A model generated the notes under the pieces. That model had not been told where the DNA came from and made no database searches. It saw only the letters and a list, made by a program, of their open reading frames with translations. Below are positions 5,147 through 13,434 of a stretch of DNA of 21,988 nucleotides, in pieces. The DNA is from VGBK01 sp964354255 (GTDB lineage Bacteria; Actinomycetota; Acidimicrobiia; Spongiisociales; UBA11373): the NCBI GenBank assembly GCA_964354255.1, contig CAYGYX010000036.1:1-21988 (forward strand), given 5' to 3'. Position numbers and translations under genes: made by a program. Position 1 is the first letter of the stretch. Each line of letters begins with the position of its first letter.

Positions 5147-7738
5147 TCAGGGCGGCGGGGGATGGGGGCAGGCCGCCCCGGTGGCCACGCCGATGTAGAC
5201 GACTACCTGCGAGCCGCCGGGCAGGGCAGCCGTGCCGGGCGGGTCGCCGAGGGGATCCTGGTCCACCACCTTGCCGACGTAGGCGGCGTAGGCGTCGGGG
5301 GGTTGGCATTCTTCCTCGCGTGTGGTGAAGCCCAGGGCGGAAAGCCGGGCCGTGGAGTCGGACACCGTGTCCTGCGGGGCCATCAGGTTCCAGGCGCGCA
5401 CGTCAGGCACGGCGACCATGGCCTGCCCGATGCGCACCTGCACGGTGCTGCCGGCGGCCGCCAGGTTGCCGGTGGCCGCGTAGGGACCGGGAATCTGCTC
5501 GACCACCTTGCCATCGCAGGGGTCGCCTGCCGGCAGGCCGTCGTCGATGCCGATCTCCTGATAGACCAACCCGGCGGCCTCGATGGCCGCCTCGGCCGCC
5601 GCCGGGTTGAGGCAGGACCCGGCGAACCCGGCGACGTCGGGAACCCGCACTCCCTCGACCCCCAGGCGCACGGTGACCGTGTCACCCGGGTTGACCTCGG
5701 TGCCGACCGGCGGGGACACCTCCGCCACCTTGCCGATAGCGGGGTCACCGGACTCGAGCAGGATGCTGCTGCCCTCGGTGTAGACGAGGCCGGCCGTCTG
5801 GATGGTGGCCCGGGCGGCGGCCGGGGTGTCGCCCAGGACGTCGGGAACCTGGACCATCTCGGCGCTCATCCCCACCCGCAACGTCACCGTGGAGCCGAAC
5901 TCGGCGCTGTAGCCCCCGATCGGGTCCTGCTCGACCACCTTCCCGTCGTTCTCGTCGCCGAAGTCGAGCTCGACCGGGTCCCCGAAGATGACCACGAAGC
6001 CCTGCTCCTCGAGGGTGGCCCGGGCGGCCTCCGGCGTGTCGTCGAGGACGTCGGGGACGATGGTGGGGACTGCCCCTTCGGAGATCACGAGCGTCACCTC
6101 GCCGTCGGCGGGCAGGCTGGAGCCCGCCGGCGGGTCGACCTCGATGACGAATCCCTCGAGGACGTCGGCCGAGGGCTCTCGCTCGACCCGGATCTGCTCG
6201 GCGGTGAAGCCCGCCTCGGCCAGCCTCGCCAGGGCGTCGCGCTCCAGGTGGTTGACTACCTCGGGCACGACGAGGGCGTCGCTGCCGGCCGAGACCACCA
6301 GGTCCACCACGGTGGCGGCCGGGACCAGTTGCCCGGCTGGCGGGTCCTGGGAGATCACCGTGCCCTCGGCGATCACCTGGGAAGCCTCGTAGGTGATGCG
6401 CGCGGTGAGCCCTGCCTGGCGCAGCAGGTCCTGCGCCCGGGCCGCGGTCTCGCCGACGAGAGAAGGGACGGTGGCATCCCCGGGGCCGGTGGAGATGAGC
6501 AGGCGCACCGTGGCGCCTTCCTCGACCTCGTCGTCGGCCGGCGGGTCGGTGCCGGCCACCAGGCCGGCGGCGATCGTCGCGTCGGGGACCGGCTGGTCGT
6601 CGCCCACCAGGAGGCCGCGGCCCTGCAACTCGGCGACCGCGGCCTCGCGAGTCTGGCCGCGCAGGTCGGGGATGGTCACCGATCCCTCGGCGCCGCCGGG
6701 CATGAGCAGGCGGAGGAGTAGGACGAGGCCGAGGCCCAGCAGGGCCAGCGCGGCGAGGATGCCGATCACCAGGGTGCTGCGGTCGGGGTGCCCCGGTTCG
6801 GGGTAGGTCCGTCCGGGCTGGGTCTCCCAGGAGGCCGACGGCGGCAGCGGAGGAGCGCCGACCGGGACCGTCAGGCGGGTCGGGGCTTCGTCGGGGGGCG
6901 GGGCGGCCGGTGCCTCCCCGGCCAGGAAGCGCCCGAGGTCCACGGAGAGGGCGCCGGCCGTCTGGTAGCGCTTGCGAGGATCCTTCTCCAGGCAGCGCAT
7001 GACGATGGCGTCCAGGGCGTCGGGGATGTTGGGGTTCAGGTCGGAGGGAGGAGGCGCGTACTCCCGGACGTGCTGGTAGGCGACGGACACCGGGCTTTCC
7101 CCCACGAACGGCGGCACCCCGGTGAGCAACTCGTACATCACCACGCCCAGGGCATAGAGGTCGGAGCGGCCGTCGGCGGTGAGGCCCTGGGCCTGCTCCG
7201 GGCTGAAGTAAGTGGCGGTGCCGATGACCGCGCCGGTGCGGGTCAGTTGGTCGGAGTCGTCCCAAGCCCGGGCGATGCCGAAATCGGTGACCTTGGCGTC
7301 GCCGTCGGGGGTGAGCAGCACGTTGGCCGGCTTGATGTCGCGATGCACCAGGCCCCGCTCGTGGGCCGCCCCGAGGGCGGCGGAGACCGCTACGGCTATC
7401 TCGGCTACCCGTCGCGGCTCCAGGGCCCCCTCCGAGCGCAGCACCTCGCGCAGGTTGCGGCCCTGGATCAACTCCATGACCATGAAGTAGATGCCCTCGT
7501 CGCGGCCCCAGTCGTAGATGTCGACGATGTTGGGGTGGTTGAGGTTGGCGGCGGCCTGGGCCTCGCGGCGAAAACGGGCGACGAAAGCTTCGTTGGCGGC
7601 GTACTCCGGGTGCAGGATCTTCACCGCCACCCGACGGTCGAGGAGGCTGTCGTGGCTCACCCAGACGTCGGCCATCCCACCTCGTGCCAGGTGGGAGACG
7701 AGCGCGTAGCGGCCCGAGAGGACTCTCTGTCCTTCCAC
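5147..7738 (-). CDS. pknB: PknB-type Ser/Thr protein kinase with seven PASTA repeats
   Basis: The 863-residue membrane kinase has a complete catalytic domain at about 10-275: glycine loop LARGGMADVW, VAVK with Lys40, HRDIKPAN (132-139) with catalytic Asp134, DFG (152-154), and SPEQA in place of APE. A Pro-rich juxtamembrane linker precedes one membrane helix (about 320-345). The rest is extracellular, with seven PASTA repeats beginning near VTIPDL, ATVPSL, VVPEVV, TIVPDV, VQVPDV, VRVPDV and VAVPDV. PASTA domains bind muropeptides or lipid II and so couple wall growth to phosphorylation. The last two repeats contain paired cysteines that could form disulfides. M. tuberculosis PknB has four repeats. 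Start is GTG at 7738; no good Shine-Dalgarno is visible. It is the last gene of the operon, 31 bases after pbpA. No pknA is present. Confidence 0.93.
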   Translation of the reverse strand: MEGQRVLSGRYALVSHLARGGMADVWVSHDSLLDRRVAVKILHPEYAANEAFVARFRREAQAAANLNHPNIVDIYDWGRDEGIYFMVMELIQGRNLREVLRSEGALEPRRVAEIAVAVSAALGAAHERGLVHRDIKPANVLLTPDGDAKVTDFGIARAWDDSDQLTRTGAVIGTATYFSPEQAQGLTADGRSDLYALGVVMYELLTGVPPFVGESPVSVAYQHVREYAPPPSDLNPNIPDALDAIVMRCLEKDPRKRYQTAGALSVDLGRFLAGEAPAAPPPDEAPTRLTVPVGAPPLPPSASWETQPGRTYPEPGHPDRSTLVIGILAALALLGLGLVLLLRLLMPGGAEGSVTIPDLRGQTREAAVAELQGRGLLVGDDQPVPDATIAAGLVAGTDPPADDEVEEGATVRLLISTGPGDATVPSLVGETAARAQDLLRQAGLTARITYEASQVIAEGTVISQDPPAGQLVPAATVVDLVVSAGSDALVVPEVVNHLERDALARLAEAGFTAEQIRVEREPSADVLEGFVIEVDPPAGSSLPADGEVTLVISEGAVPTIVPDVLDDTPEAARATLEEQGFVVIFGDPVELDFGDENDGKVVEQDPIGGYSAEFGSTVTLRVGMSAEMVQVPDVLGDTPAAARATIQTAGLVYTEGSSILLESGDPAIGKVAEVSPPVGTEVNPGDTVTVRLGVEGVRVPDVAGFAGSCLNPAAAEAAIEAAGLVYQEIGIDDGLPAGDPCDGKVVEQIPGPYAATGNLAAAGSTVQVRIGQAMVAVPDVRAWNLMAPQDTVSDSTARLSALGFTTREEECQPPDAYAAYVGKVVDQDPLGDPPGTAALPGGSQVVVYIGVATGAACPHPPPP

Positions 7739-7769
7739 TGGACCGGTGATGGTACTGGAGGTTCCGGTA

Positions 7770-9230
7770 TCAGCCGGCGAAGAAGGCGGCCATCACCGCC
7801 TGAGCGATGGGCGCCGCCACCGACCCTCCGGAGCCCTGCTCGTCGAGGGTGCCGCCGTCCTCCACCAGGACCGCCACGGCGATCTGCGGCTCGCCCGGCT
7901 CCGGTTCGACGGGCCCGAAGCCGATGAACCAGACATCCGGCGCCCCCCCCGGCACCTCGGCGGTGCCCGTCTTGCCGGCCACCCGCACCCCGGGCACGGC
8001 CGCCCGCCACCCCGTGCCGGCCGCCACCACCTGCTCCATCATGGTGCTCAAGGCCTCCGCCGTGTCCTCCGCCATCGCCCGGCGCCAGGGCGCGGGCCGG
8101 GTCGACCGGGTCGTGACGCCGTCGGCGTCGAGGATGGCGCCCACCAGGTAGGGGCGCATGATGACGCCGCGGTTGGCCGCGGCCGCCGCCACCAGCGCCA
8201 TCTGCAGTGGGGTGGCGCGTACGTCGCGCTGGCCCAGGGCGGTCTGCGCCAAGGCGGGCAGGTCCTCGTCCAAGCCCTCGGCCGGCAGGGTGGAGGCGAT
8301 GGTGTCGAGGTCGAAGGGAATGGTGCTGTTGAAGCCGGCAGACTCGACCGCGTCCAGCAGTGGCCCGGCCCCGACCAGCATGCCCAGCTCGGCGAAGGCG
8401 GTGTTGCAGGAGACGGCCAGGGCGCGCTCCAGAGTCAAGCTGGCGCCGTCGGCGCAGTAGCCCCCGTCGGCGTTGCGGATCACCGCGGTGGACCCCGGCA
8501 ACTCGAGCTCGGCCCGGTCGGTGAAGCGGGTCTCCGGGGTGACGAGTGAGGCCTCGAGGCCGGCCACCGTCACCAGTACCTTGAAGGAGGATCCGGGGGG
8601 ATAGGCGGCGGCGGTGGCCCGATCGAGCAGAGGCTGGTCGGGGTCGGCGGCCAGTGTGTCGCCCTCGGCGGGCACACCCGCGGCGAGCACGTTGGGGTCG
8701 AAGGTGGGGTTGGAGACCAGGGCCAGGACCGCCCCGGTGGCGGGGTCGAGCGCCACTACCGCCCCGTGCTGCTCGCCGAGAGCGGCGACGGCGGCCCGCT
8801 GCAGGTCGTCGCGGATGGTGAGCTGCACTTGATGAGGGCGGAGATCGCCTCCCAGGAAGGAGAAGAGGGCGGCCGTCAGCGAGCCGTCGTCACCCGAGCG
8901 CAACTCGTCGGCGTAGCGGGCCTCCAGGCCGGTGTCCCCGAAGTAGCTGCTGGCGTAGCCGACCGCATGGGCATACAGGCCCTGCTCCGGGTAGACCCGG
9001 AGCAGCGAGCCGTCCCCGTCGGGATCGGCCTCGGAGGTGGCCACCACCGTCCCGTCGGCGGTGACGATGGGGCCGCGCTCGCGCGTGGCCCGGTCGGCCA
9101 GGGCGCGGGGGTTGCGCACGTCGTCGTGGTAGCCGGGGCCGGCCACCGCCTGCTGGTAGGTGAACCCGCCGGCCACCAGGGCGAGAGCCACGAGGGAGGC
9201 GGCGGCCAGGCGGCCCAGCGGGCGGTTCAC
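7770..9230 (-). CDS. pbpA: Penicillin-binding protein 2 (PbpA, class B transpeptidase)
   Basis: The 486-residue protein has one N-terminal membrane anchor (about 8-28), a dimerisation region beginning near NPRALADRATRERGPI (40-55), and a C-terminal transpeptidase domain. The three penicillin-binding motifs are present: SSFK (Ser214, Lys217), SCN (274-276) and KTG (420-422, in GKTGTAEV). It cross-links peptidoglycan outside the membrane and works as the partner of the adjacent RodA. The open frame continues through rodA, but the true start is the GTG at 9230, which overlaps the rodA stop (GTGA) and is preceded on the minus strand by GAGGAAGGA. Confidence 0.93.
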   Translation of the reverse strand: MNRPLGRLAAASLVALALVAGGFTYQQAVAGPGYHDDVRNPRALADRATRERGPIVTADGTVVATSEADPDGDGSLLRVYPEQGLYAHAVGYASSYFGDTGLEARYADELRSGDDGSLTAALFSFLGGDLRPHQVQLTIRDDLQRAAVAALGEQHGAVVALDPATGAVLALVSNPTFDPNVLAAGVPAEGDTLAADPDQPLLDRATAAAYPPGSSFKVLVTVAGLEASLVTPETRFTDRAELELPGSTAVIRNADGGYCADGASLTLERALAVSCNTAFAELGMLVGAGPLLDAVESAGFNSTIPFDLDTIASTLPAEGLDEDLPALAQTALGQRDVRATPLQMALVAAAAANRGVIMRPYLVGAILDADGVTTRSTRPAPWRRAMAEDTAEALSTMMEQVVAAGTGWRAAVPGVRVAGKTGTAEVPGGAPDVWFIGFGPVEPEPGEPQIAVAVLVEDGGTLDEQGSGGSVAAPIAQAVMAAFFAG

Positions 9231-10516
9231 GATCCTTCCTCGTGGGAGACTCGGGCGAGCAGGGCGACGAGGACCAGGTTGGCCAGCAGCGAGGAGCCAC
9301 CGTAGGACATGAAGGGCAGAGTGATGCCCGTCAGGGGAAACAGGCGGAGCACGCCGCCGAGGATGAGCGCGGTTTGCACCGTCAGGGTGACGGTCAGCCC
9401 GGCGGCGAGCAGCTTGCGGAAGGGATCGCGCGCCCGTAGGGCGATGCCAAACCCGGCCCCGGCCAGCAGGGCATAGGCGGCGATCACCGCCAGGCCCCCG
9501 GCGAGACCGGTTTCCTCGGCGACGGCGGCGAACACGAAATCGGTGGCGGCTGCCGGAATCAAGTCGGGCCGCCCAGCCCCGATCCCGGCGCCGGTGAGCC
9601 CTCCGCTGCCCAGGGCGAAGAGACCCTGGGCGACCTGGTAGCCGGTGCCGGCGAAATCGGCGAAGGGATGCAGCCAGGCCGAGACGCGCACGCGCACGTG
9701 GGCGAAGGACTGGTAGGCGGCCAGGCCGCCTCCGATCAGGAGCGTCAGGGCGGCCAGGGGATAGGCCGGGCGGCCGGTGGCGGCGTAGAGCATGGAGGCG
9801 AACACCACGAAGAGGAGCAGCGATGCCCCCAGGTCGCGCTGGTAGACCAGCACCGCAAAGCTGACCCCGAAGGCGAGGAGCACCGGGAGCAACTGGCGGG
9901 GTTCGGGGATGCGCAGCGGCCCCAGGCGGCGGGGCATCTCGGTCAACGCCCGATGGCGGTCGGCCAGGTAGGAGGCCAGGAACACCACGATCAACAGCTT
10001 GGCCGCCTCTCCCGGCTGGAAGGAGAGGGAGAGGTCGCCGGCCTGGAGCCTCACCCACAGCCGGGATCCGTTCAGGGAGACGCCTCGCACCGGCCACCAG
10101 CCGGGCAGCAGGGGTAGGAGGAGCAGGATGAGCCCGGCGACGAGGAAGAGGTACCGGTAGCGGCGCAATACCCCCACCCCGCGGCGGCGCAGGGCGAAGA
10201 GGGTGGCCGCGGCGATGGCCGCGCCCACCAGCAGCCACCACTGCTGGAGGCGCCCCAGGTCGGGGTCTATGCGGGCTACCTCGACCCAGCCCACCGCGGT
10301 GAGCAGGGCGGCGAGGGGAAGCAGGGTCCGGGTGGAACGGGGGGCCCAGCGGCGCACTGCCACCAGCAGCCCGCCGAAGGCGGCCAGGAAGACGGCCGGG
10401 GCCACCAGGGCGTCGAAGGTGGGCGCCCGGCCGTCGGCCAGCCGGGATAGGACCGAGCCGGCTCCGGCCAGGGCAGCGGCCAGGGCAACCAGGACGGCTT
10501 CGGTGATGCGGCTCAA
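9227..10516 (-). CDS. rodA: FtsW/RodA/SpoVE-family glycosyltransferase
   Basis: The 429-residue SEDS protein has about ten membrane helices. The large loop after FADFAGTGYQVAQGLFALGS and the segment AATDFVFAAVAEETG match the conserved family region. The end PFMSYGGSSLLANL is the diagnostic C-terminal motif. SEDS proteins polymerise lipid II into glycan strands and pair with class B PBPs, here the next gene. The rodA symbol rests on synteny with the mycobacterial operon; ftsW-like function cannot be excluded from sequence. The start is a TTG at 10516 overlapping the pstP stop as TTGA, with no Shine-Dalgarno, so translation probably depends on coupling. Confidence 0.92.
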   Translation of the reverse strand: MSRITEAVLVALAAALAGAGSVLSRLADGRAPTFDALVAPAVFLAAFGGLLVAVRRWAPRSTRTLLPLAALLTAVGWVEVARIDPDLGRLQQWWLLVGAAIAAATLFALRRRGVGVLRRYRYLFLVAGLILLLLPLLPGWWPVRGVSLNGSRLWVRLQAGDLSLSFQPGEAAKLLIVVFLASYLADRHRALTEMPRRLGPLRIPEPRQLLPVLLAFGVSFAVLVYQRDLGASLLLFVVFASMLYAATGRPAYPLAALTLLIGGGLAAYQSFAHVRVRVSAWLHPFADFAGTGYQVAQGLFALGSGGLTGAGIGAGRPDLIPAAATDFVFAAVAEETGLAGGLAVIAAYALLAGAGFGIALRARDPFRKLLAAGLTVTLTVQTALILGGVLRLFPLTGITLPFMSYGGSSLLANLVLVALLARVSHEEGS

Positions 10517-11235
10517 CGGCGCACGTCGACGACGACGACGCTGGTGTTGTCGAAGCCGCCGGCCCGGTTGGCCGCCTCGACCAGGGCGGCGGCGGCCGCC
10601 GGGCCTTCCCGGCCGGCGAGCAGGGCGGCGATCTCCTGGTGCTCGAGCATGGTGGTGAGGCCGTCGGAGCAGAGCAGGAACCGATCGCCGGGCTGGAGGT
10701 CGCGCCGCACCCGGTCGACGGCGACGGCGCTCTCCAGTCCGAGGGCCCGGGTGATGACGCTGCGGAAGGGGTGGGCGGCCGCTTCCTCCGGGCGCAACTC
10801 GCCGGAGGCGACCATCTCGGCGACCAGCGAGTGGTCGCGGGTCAGCTGCTCCAGGCTCCCCTCCCGGTAGAGGTAGGCCCGGCTGTCACCGATGTGGCCG
10901 ATCTCCACCGTGTCCCCGGAGAAGATGGCCAGGGTCATGGTGGTCCCCATGCCGGCGAGACGGGGGCGATCGCGGGCAGTCCCTACCACCGCCGCGTTGG
11001 CCGCCCGCACCCGGGCGACGGCGTCACCGTCGGAGGCGACCGCGGCCTCAATGGCCAGTCGGCTGGCGACCTCGCCGAACACGTGGCCCCCCATGCCGTC
11101 GGCCACCGCCGCCAGGAAGTAGTCCTCGGCCTCCCCCCGGGCCACCTCCTCATCGTCGGGGCGAGGCCAGAGGGCGTCCTCGTTGTGGCCGCGGACGAGG
11201 CCCTGGTCGGTGGTGGTGGCCCAGGCGAAGGTCAT
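10513..11235 (-). CDS. pstP: PP2C-family Ser/Thr phosphatase (PstP)
   Basis: The 240-residue protein is a complete PP2C catalytic domain. RGHNEDA (15-21) gives metal-binding Asp20, DGMGG (46-50) gives Asp46, and GHIGDSRAYLYR, LCSDGLT and the final FDNTSVVVVDV complete the fold. It dephosphorylates the kinase and its targets. M. tuberculosis PstP is about 500 residues, with a membrane helix and an extracellular domain; this one stops at the end of the catalytic domain and should be cytosolic. GGAGG precedes the ATG at good spacing. The start overlaps fhaB by ATGA (11232-11235). Confidence 0.92.
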   Translation of the reverse strand: MTFAWATTTDQGLVRGHNEDALWPRPDDEEVARGEAEDYFLAAVADGMGGHVFGEVASRLAIEAAVASDGDAVARVRAANAAVVGTARDRPRLAGMGTTMTLAIFSGDTVEIGHIGDSRAYLYREGSLEQLTRDHSLVAEMVASGELRPEEAAAHPFRSVITRALGLESAVAVDRVRRDLQPGDRFLLCSDGLTTMLEHQEIAALLAGREGPAAAAALVEAANRAGGFDNTSVVVVDVRR

Positions 11236-11636
11236 CGCACCTCCATGATGGTCTGTCCCACCCGTATCTGATCGCCGCGACGAAGTGACATGGGTGCCGT
11301 CATGCGCTCGCCGTTCACGAAGGTGCCGTTGGTGCTGCCGAGGTCCTGGAGGCGGACTTCACCGGCCTGGAAGACGAGGCGGGCGTGGAAGTCGGAGGCG
11401 TAGGGGTCCTCGAGCAGCACGTCGGCCTCCGAGCTGCGCCCGAGGACGAGGGGGCGGGTGACCCGAAACACCAGGCCCGTTTGTGAGTCGGACTGAGTCA
11501 CTGCCACGGTGGGCGTCTCTGAACGGGCCCTCTCGCCGCGCAGGTGCCCGGCGATGCTCCGCCCCACCACCCAGAGGAACAGGTAGAGGAGCGCGATGAA
11601 GGAGAACGTCAAGGCGTGGAGGGCGATGGCAGGCAT
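11232..11636 (-). CDS. fhaB: FHA-domain membrane protein FhaB
   Basis: The 134-residue protein has one N-terminal membrane helix (about 7-28), a short linker, and a C-terminal FHA domain (60-134). FHA residues include GRSSEADV (66-73), the phospho-contacting Ser/His region SDFHARL (81-87) and LGSTNGTFVNG (99-109). FHA domains bind phosphothreonine. FhaB (FipA) in mycobacteria links kinase signalling to FtsZ/FtsQ at the septum. The ATG at 11636 lies one base after the fhaA stop (TGAAATG on the minus strand). Length and layout match the family. Confidence 0.92.
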   Translation of the reverse strand: MPAIALHALTFSFIALLYLFLWVVGRSIAGHLRGERARSETPTVAVTQSDSQTGLVFRVTRPLVLGRSSEADVLLEDPYASDFHARLVFQAGEVRLQDLGSTNGTFVNGERMTAPMSLRRGDQIRVGQTIMEVR

Positions 11637-11637
11637 T

Positions 11638-12288
11638 TCACACCGACCGGAACACGAAGGGTGAGCTGCCGAGGGTGAGCAGGTCGCCGTCGGCCACTTC
11701 GCCCACCTCGGCCAGGGCCTCGCCGTTGAGGAGGGTGCCGTTGGAGGAGCCGAGGTCGGCCACCCAGATGCCTCCCGCCTCCCGCCACAGCAGGGCGTGG
11801 CGGCGCGACACCTCGGGGTCCTCGAGGCGCACGTCGGCCTGAGAGGCGCGGCCCACCACCGCCCGGTTGGGGCGCACCTCCAGCGGCGGCCGACCGGGCG
11901 GGATGAGGCGGGCCCAGGGGGTAATGGGGGCGGCGAGGAAGGCGGTCTGCACCACGGCCGTGGCCGCTGGCCCCGAACTCACCACCAGCCGAACCCGGAC
12001 CGGCCCGGCGAGGCGCCAGCCGCGCTCGACGGCCGTTTCGAAGACCACGGCCGCCAACTCGCTCTCCACCCGGTCGCGGGCCTCCGGCTCGGCGGGCTCG
12101 CCTCCCAGCGTGACGGTGAAGGCGTTGGGGGCCTCGGGGCCGTAGGGGCCGGCCCGCAGCGACAGGTCCGCCTGGCGGACGAGCAGGCTTCCCAACTCGA
12201 CAGGGTTCATGCGGCCGCGGAAGAGCCGGGCGGCCATGCCGTCCACCAGCGCCTCCAGGCGGCGTTCCATGCCGCGAGCCAGGCTCAC
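11638..12288 (-). CDS. fhaA: FhaA: DUF3662 plus FHA domain protein
   Basis: The 216-residue cytosolic protein begins with the FhaA N-terminal domain (ERRLEALVDGMAARLFRG followed by NPVELGSLLVRQAD, about residues 8-125). It ends in an FHA domain with VGRASQADVRL, SRRHALL and LGSSNGTLLNG. Mycobacterial FhaA has a long disordered linker between these domains; here the linker is nearly absent. FhaA binds phosphorylated partners such as the MurJ (MviN) pseudokinase region and regulates wall synthesis. I place the start at GTG 12288 because a TACACT box lies exactly 7 bases before it; ATG 12270 is the alternative. The open frame continues over the tRNA-Leu, which excludes longer starts. First gene of the operon. 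Confidence 0.9.
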   Translation of the reverse strand: MSLARGMERRLEALVDGMAARLFRGRMNPVELGSLLVRQADLSLRAGPYGPEAPNAFTVTLGGEPAEPEARDRVESELAAVVFETAVERGWRLAGPVRVRLVVSSGPAATAVVQTAFLAAPITPWARLIPPGRPPLEVRPNRAVVGRASQADVRLEDPEVSRRHALLWREAGGIWVADLGSSNGTLLNGEALAEVGEVADGDLLTLGSSPFVFRSV

Positions 12289-12295
12289 CGGGCCA

Positions 12296-12301
12296 AGTGT
12301 A
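12296..12301 (-). promoter_or_regulatory. Candidate -10 box, leaderless fhaA operon promoter
   Basis: Minus-strand TACACT is followed by 7 bases and then the GTG of fhaA. This would drive the whole fhaA-to-pknB operon. It is divergent from the tRNA-Leu promoter about 35 bases away. No clear -35 box. Confidence 0.55.
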
Positions 12302-12335
12302 AGGGCAGCCCGGAGTCGTGAAGGGACCCCCGTGG

Positions 12336-12341
12336 TACGAT
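12336..12341 (+). promoter_or_regulatory. Candidate -10 box for tRNA-Leu
   Basis: TACGAT ends 11 bases before the mature 5' end of tRNA-Leu, a normal distance for a short 5' leader removed by RNase P. It fits the TACNNT form seen at other starts in the window. Confidence 0.5.
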
Positions 12342-12352
12342 CGCGGGCCCAC

Positions 12353-12436
<84 letters not shown>

Positions 12437-12441
12437 CTCCA

Positions 12442-13434
12442 ATGTCTTATCAGGAGGTACGTCGGCGCCGCCGGCGCCGGGTGCTCGCGGCACTGGTCGG
12501 CCTGGTGGTGATCCTGGCCGTGGTCTATGCCGCCACCCGCTGGCAGTCGGAGCGGCAAGTCAGCCGGGAGTATCTCGACGGGGCGCTCGCGTTCGCCGAT
12601 GGGGAAGCCGACCTGGCCGGGCGGCTCGCCGACATGCTGGACCGACTGGAGCATATCGGGCGACCCGGCATGGCGACCATCCTCGACGAACTGCAGGAGC
12701 GGGCGGCGGCGCTGGCCGGCGACCTCGAGGACGCCGGCTCCCCGCCCGGGGAACTGGGCTCGGGTGACCTCTACCTGCACATCGCCGCCGTCCGCTGGCA
12801 GGATGGGATCGCCTACCTGCGCCGGGGCCTGCTCGCCCTGAGCGAGTCGGCCGTGGACGAGAACGGCAGGGATTGGCTGTGCCGGGGCCTGGTGGATCTC
12901 CGGGTAGGAGACAGCGCCTTCGCCGGCTTCCTGGAGATCCTGGAGGGCATGGATACCTCGGACCTGGGGCGTGACTTCCCAGTGGTCGCCTTCGTCGCGG
13001 CGGAGGACGCCGTGCTCTACGACGCCGACGACTTGGCCCGGCGGCTGGTGATGACCCCCGGCCTGGAGGCGACGGTGAACCTGGCGGTGGCCGACCTGCG
13101 CCTCGATCCGGCTCCGGTGGGGGAGCAGGTGGGCCTCCCGGTGGTGCCCCTCTCGGAATCGCTGGGAGTCGAGGTGACGGTGGCCAACCGGGGGACCGCG
13201 CGAGTGGTCGAGGTTGAGGTGGCACTCGATCTGCTGTCGCAGGACGGCACCATCTTCTCGGACCGGCAGTCGACCGGGGTGCTCGAACCGGGGGCCGCCA
13301 CCACGGTGGGGTTCGCCGACCTGCCGGTGGAGCCTGGCAAGCTGTACGAGATCCTCGTCTCCCTCGTTGGGGGGGACGACGACTCGTCGGACGACCAGAT
13401 CTCTTTCACCTTCATCAGGAACGGCGCGCCGTGA
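12442..13434 (+). CDS. Membrane-anchored protein with C-terminal CARDB-like domain
   Basis: I do not recognise a named family for the full 330 residues. There is a short arginine-rich cytoplasmic start (seven Arg, residues 7-13), a signal anchor (14-31), a helical acidic extracellular region (about 35-210), and a C-terminal Ig-like region (about 211-326). That region has VTVANRGTARVVEVEVALDL and LEPGAATTVGFADLPVEPG, typical of CARDB domains, which usually serve in adhesion or extracellular protein contact. The ATG lies 5 bases after tRNA-Leu, so no Shine-Dalgarno fits upstream. A perfect AGGAGG (12452-12457) lies just inside the gene but has no usable start after it. It overlaps the DUF4446 gene by GTGA, suggesting joint function. 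Confidence 0.8.
   Translation: MSYQEVRRRRRRRVLAALVGLVVILAVVYAATRWQSERQVSREYLDGALAFADGEADLAGRLADMLDRLEHIGRPGMATILDELQERAAALAGDLEDAGSPPGELGSGDLYLHIAAVRWQDGIAYLRRGLLALSESAVDENGRDWLCRGLVDLRVGDSAFAGFLEILEGMDTSDLGRDFPVVAFVAAEDAVLYDADDLARRLVMTPGLEATVNLAVADLRLDPAPVGEQVGLPVVPLSESLGVEVTVANRGTARVVEVEVALDLLSQDGTIFSDRQSTGVLEPGAATTVGFADLPVEPGKLYEILVSLVGGDDDSSDDQISFTFIRNGAP

Noticed and set aside
5162..6721. A 519-codon open frame opposite pknB
   Set aside because: It mirrors the kinase and PASTA codons in a GC-rich gene and is rich in Gly/Arg/Asp without a domain. The minus-strand frame has unambiguous kinase motifs.
9231..10241. Upstream extension of the pbpA open frame across rodA
   Set aside because: The extension overlaps the strong SEDS reading frame and looks like Arg/Pro/Gly-rich shadow sequence. 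The GTG at 9230 has a Shine-Dalgarno and begins with a proper membrane anchor.
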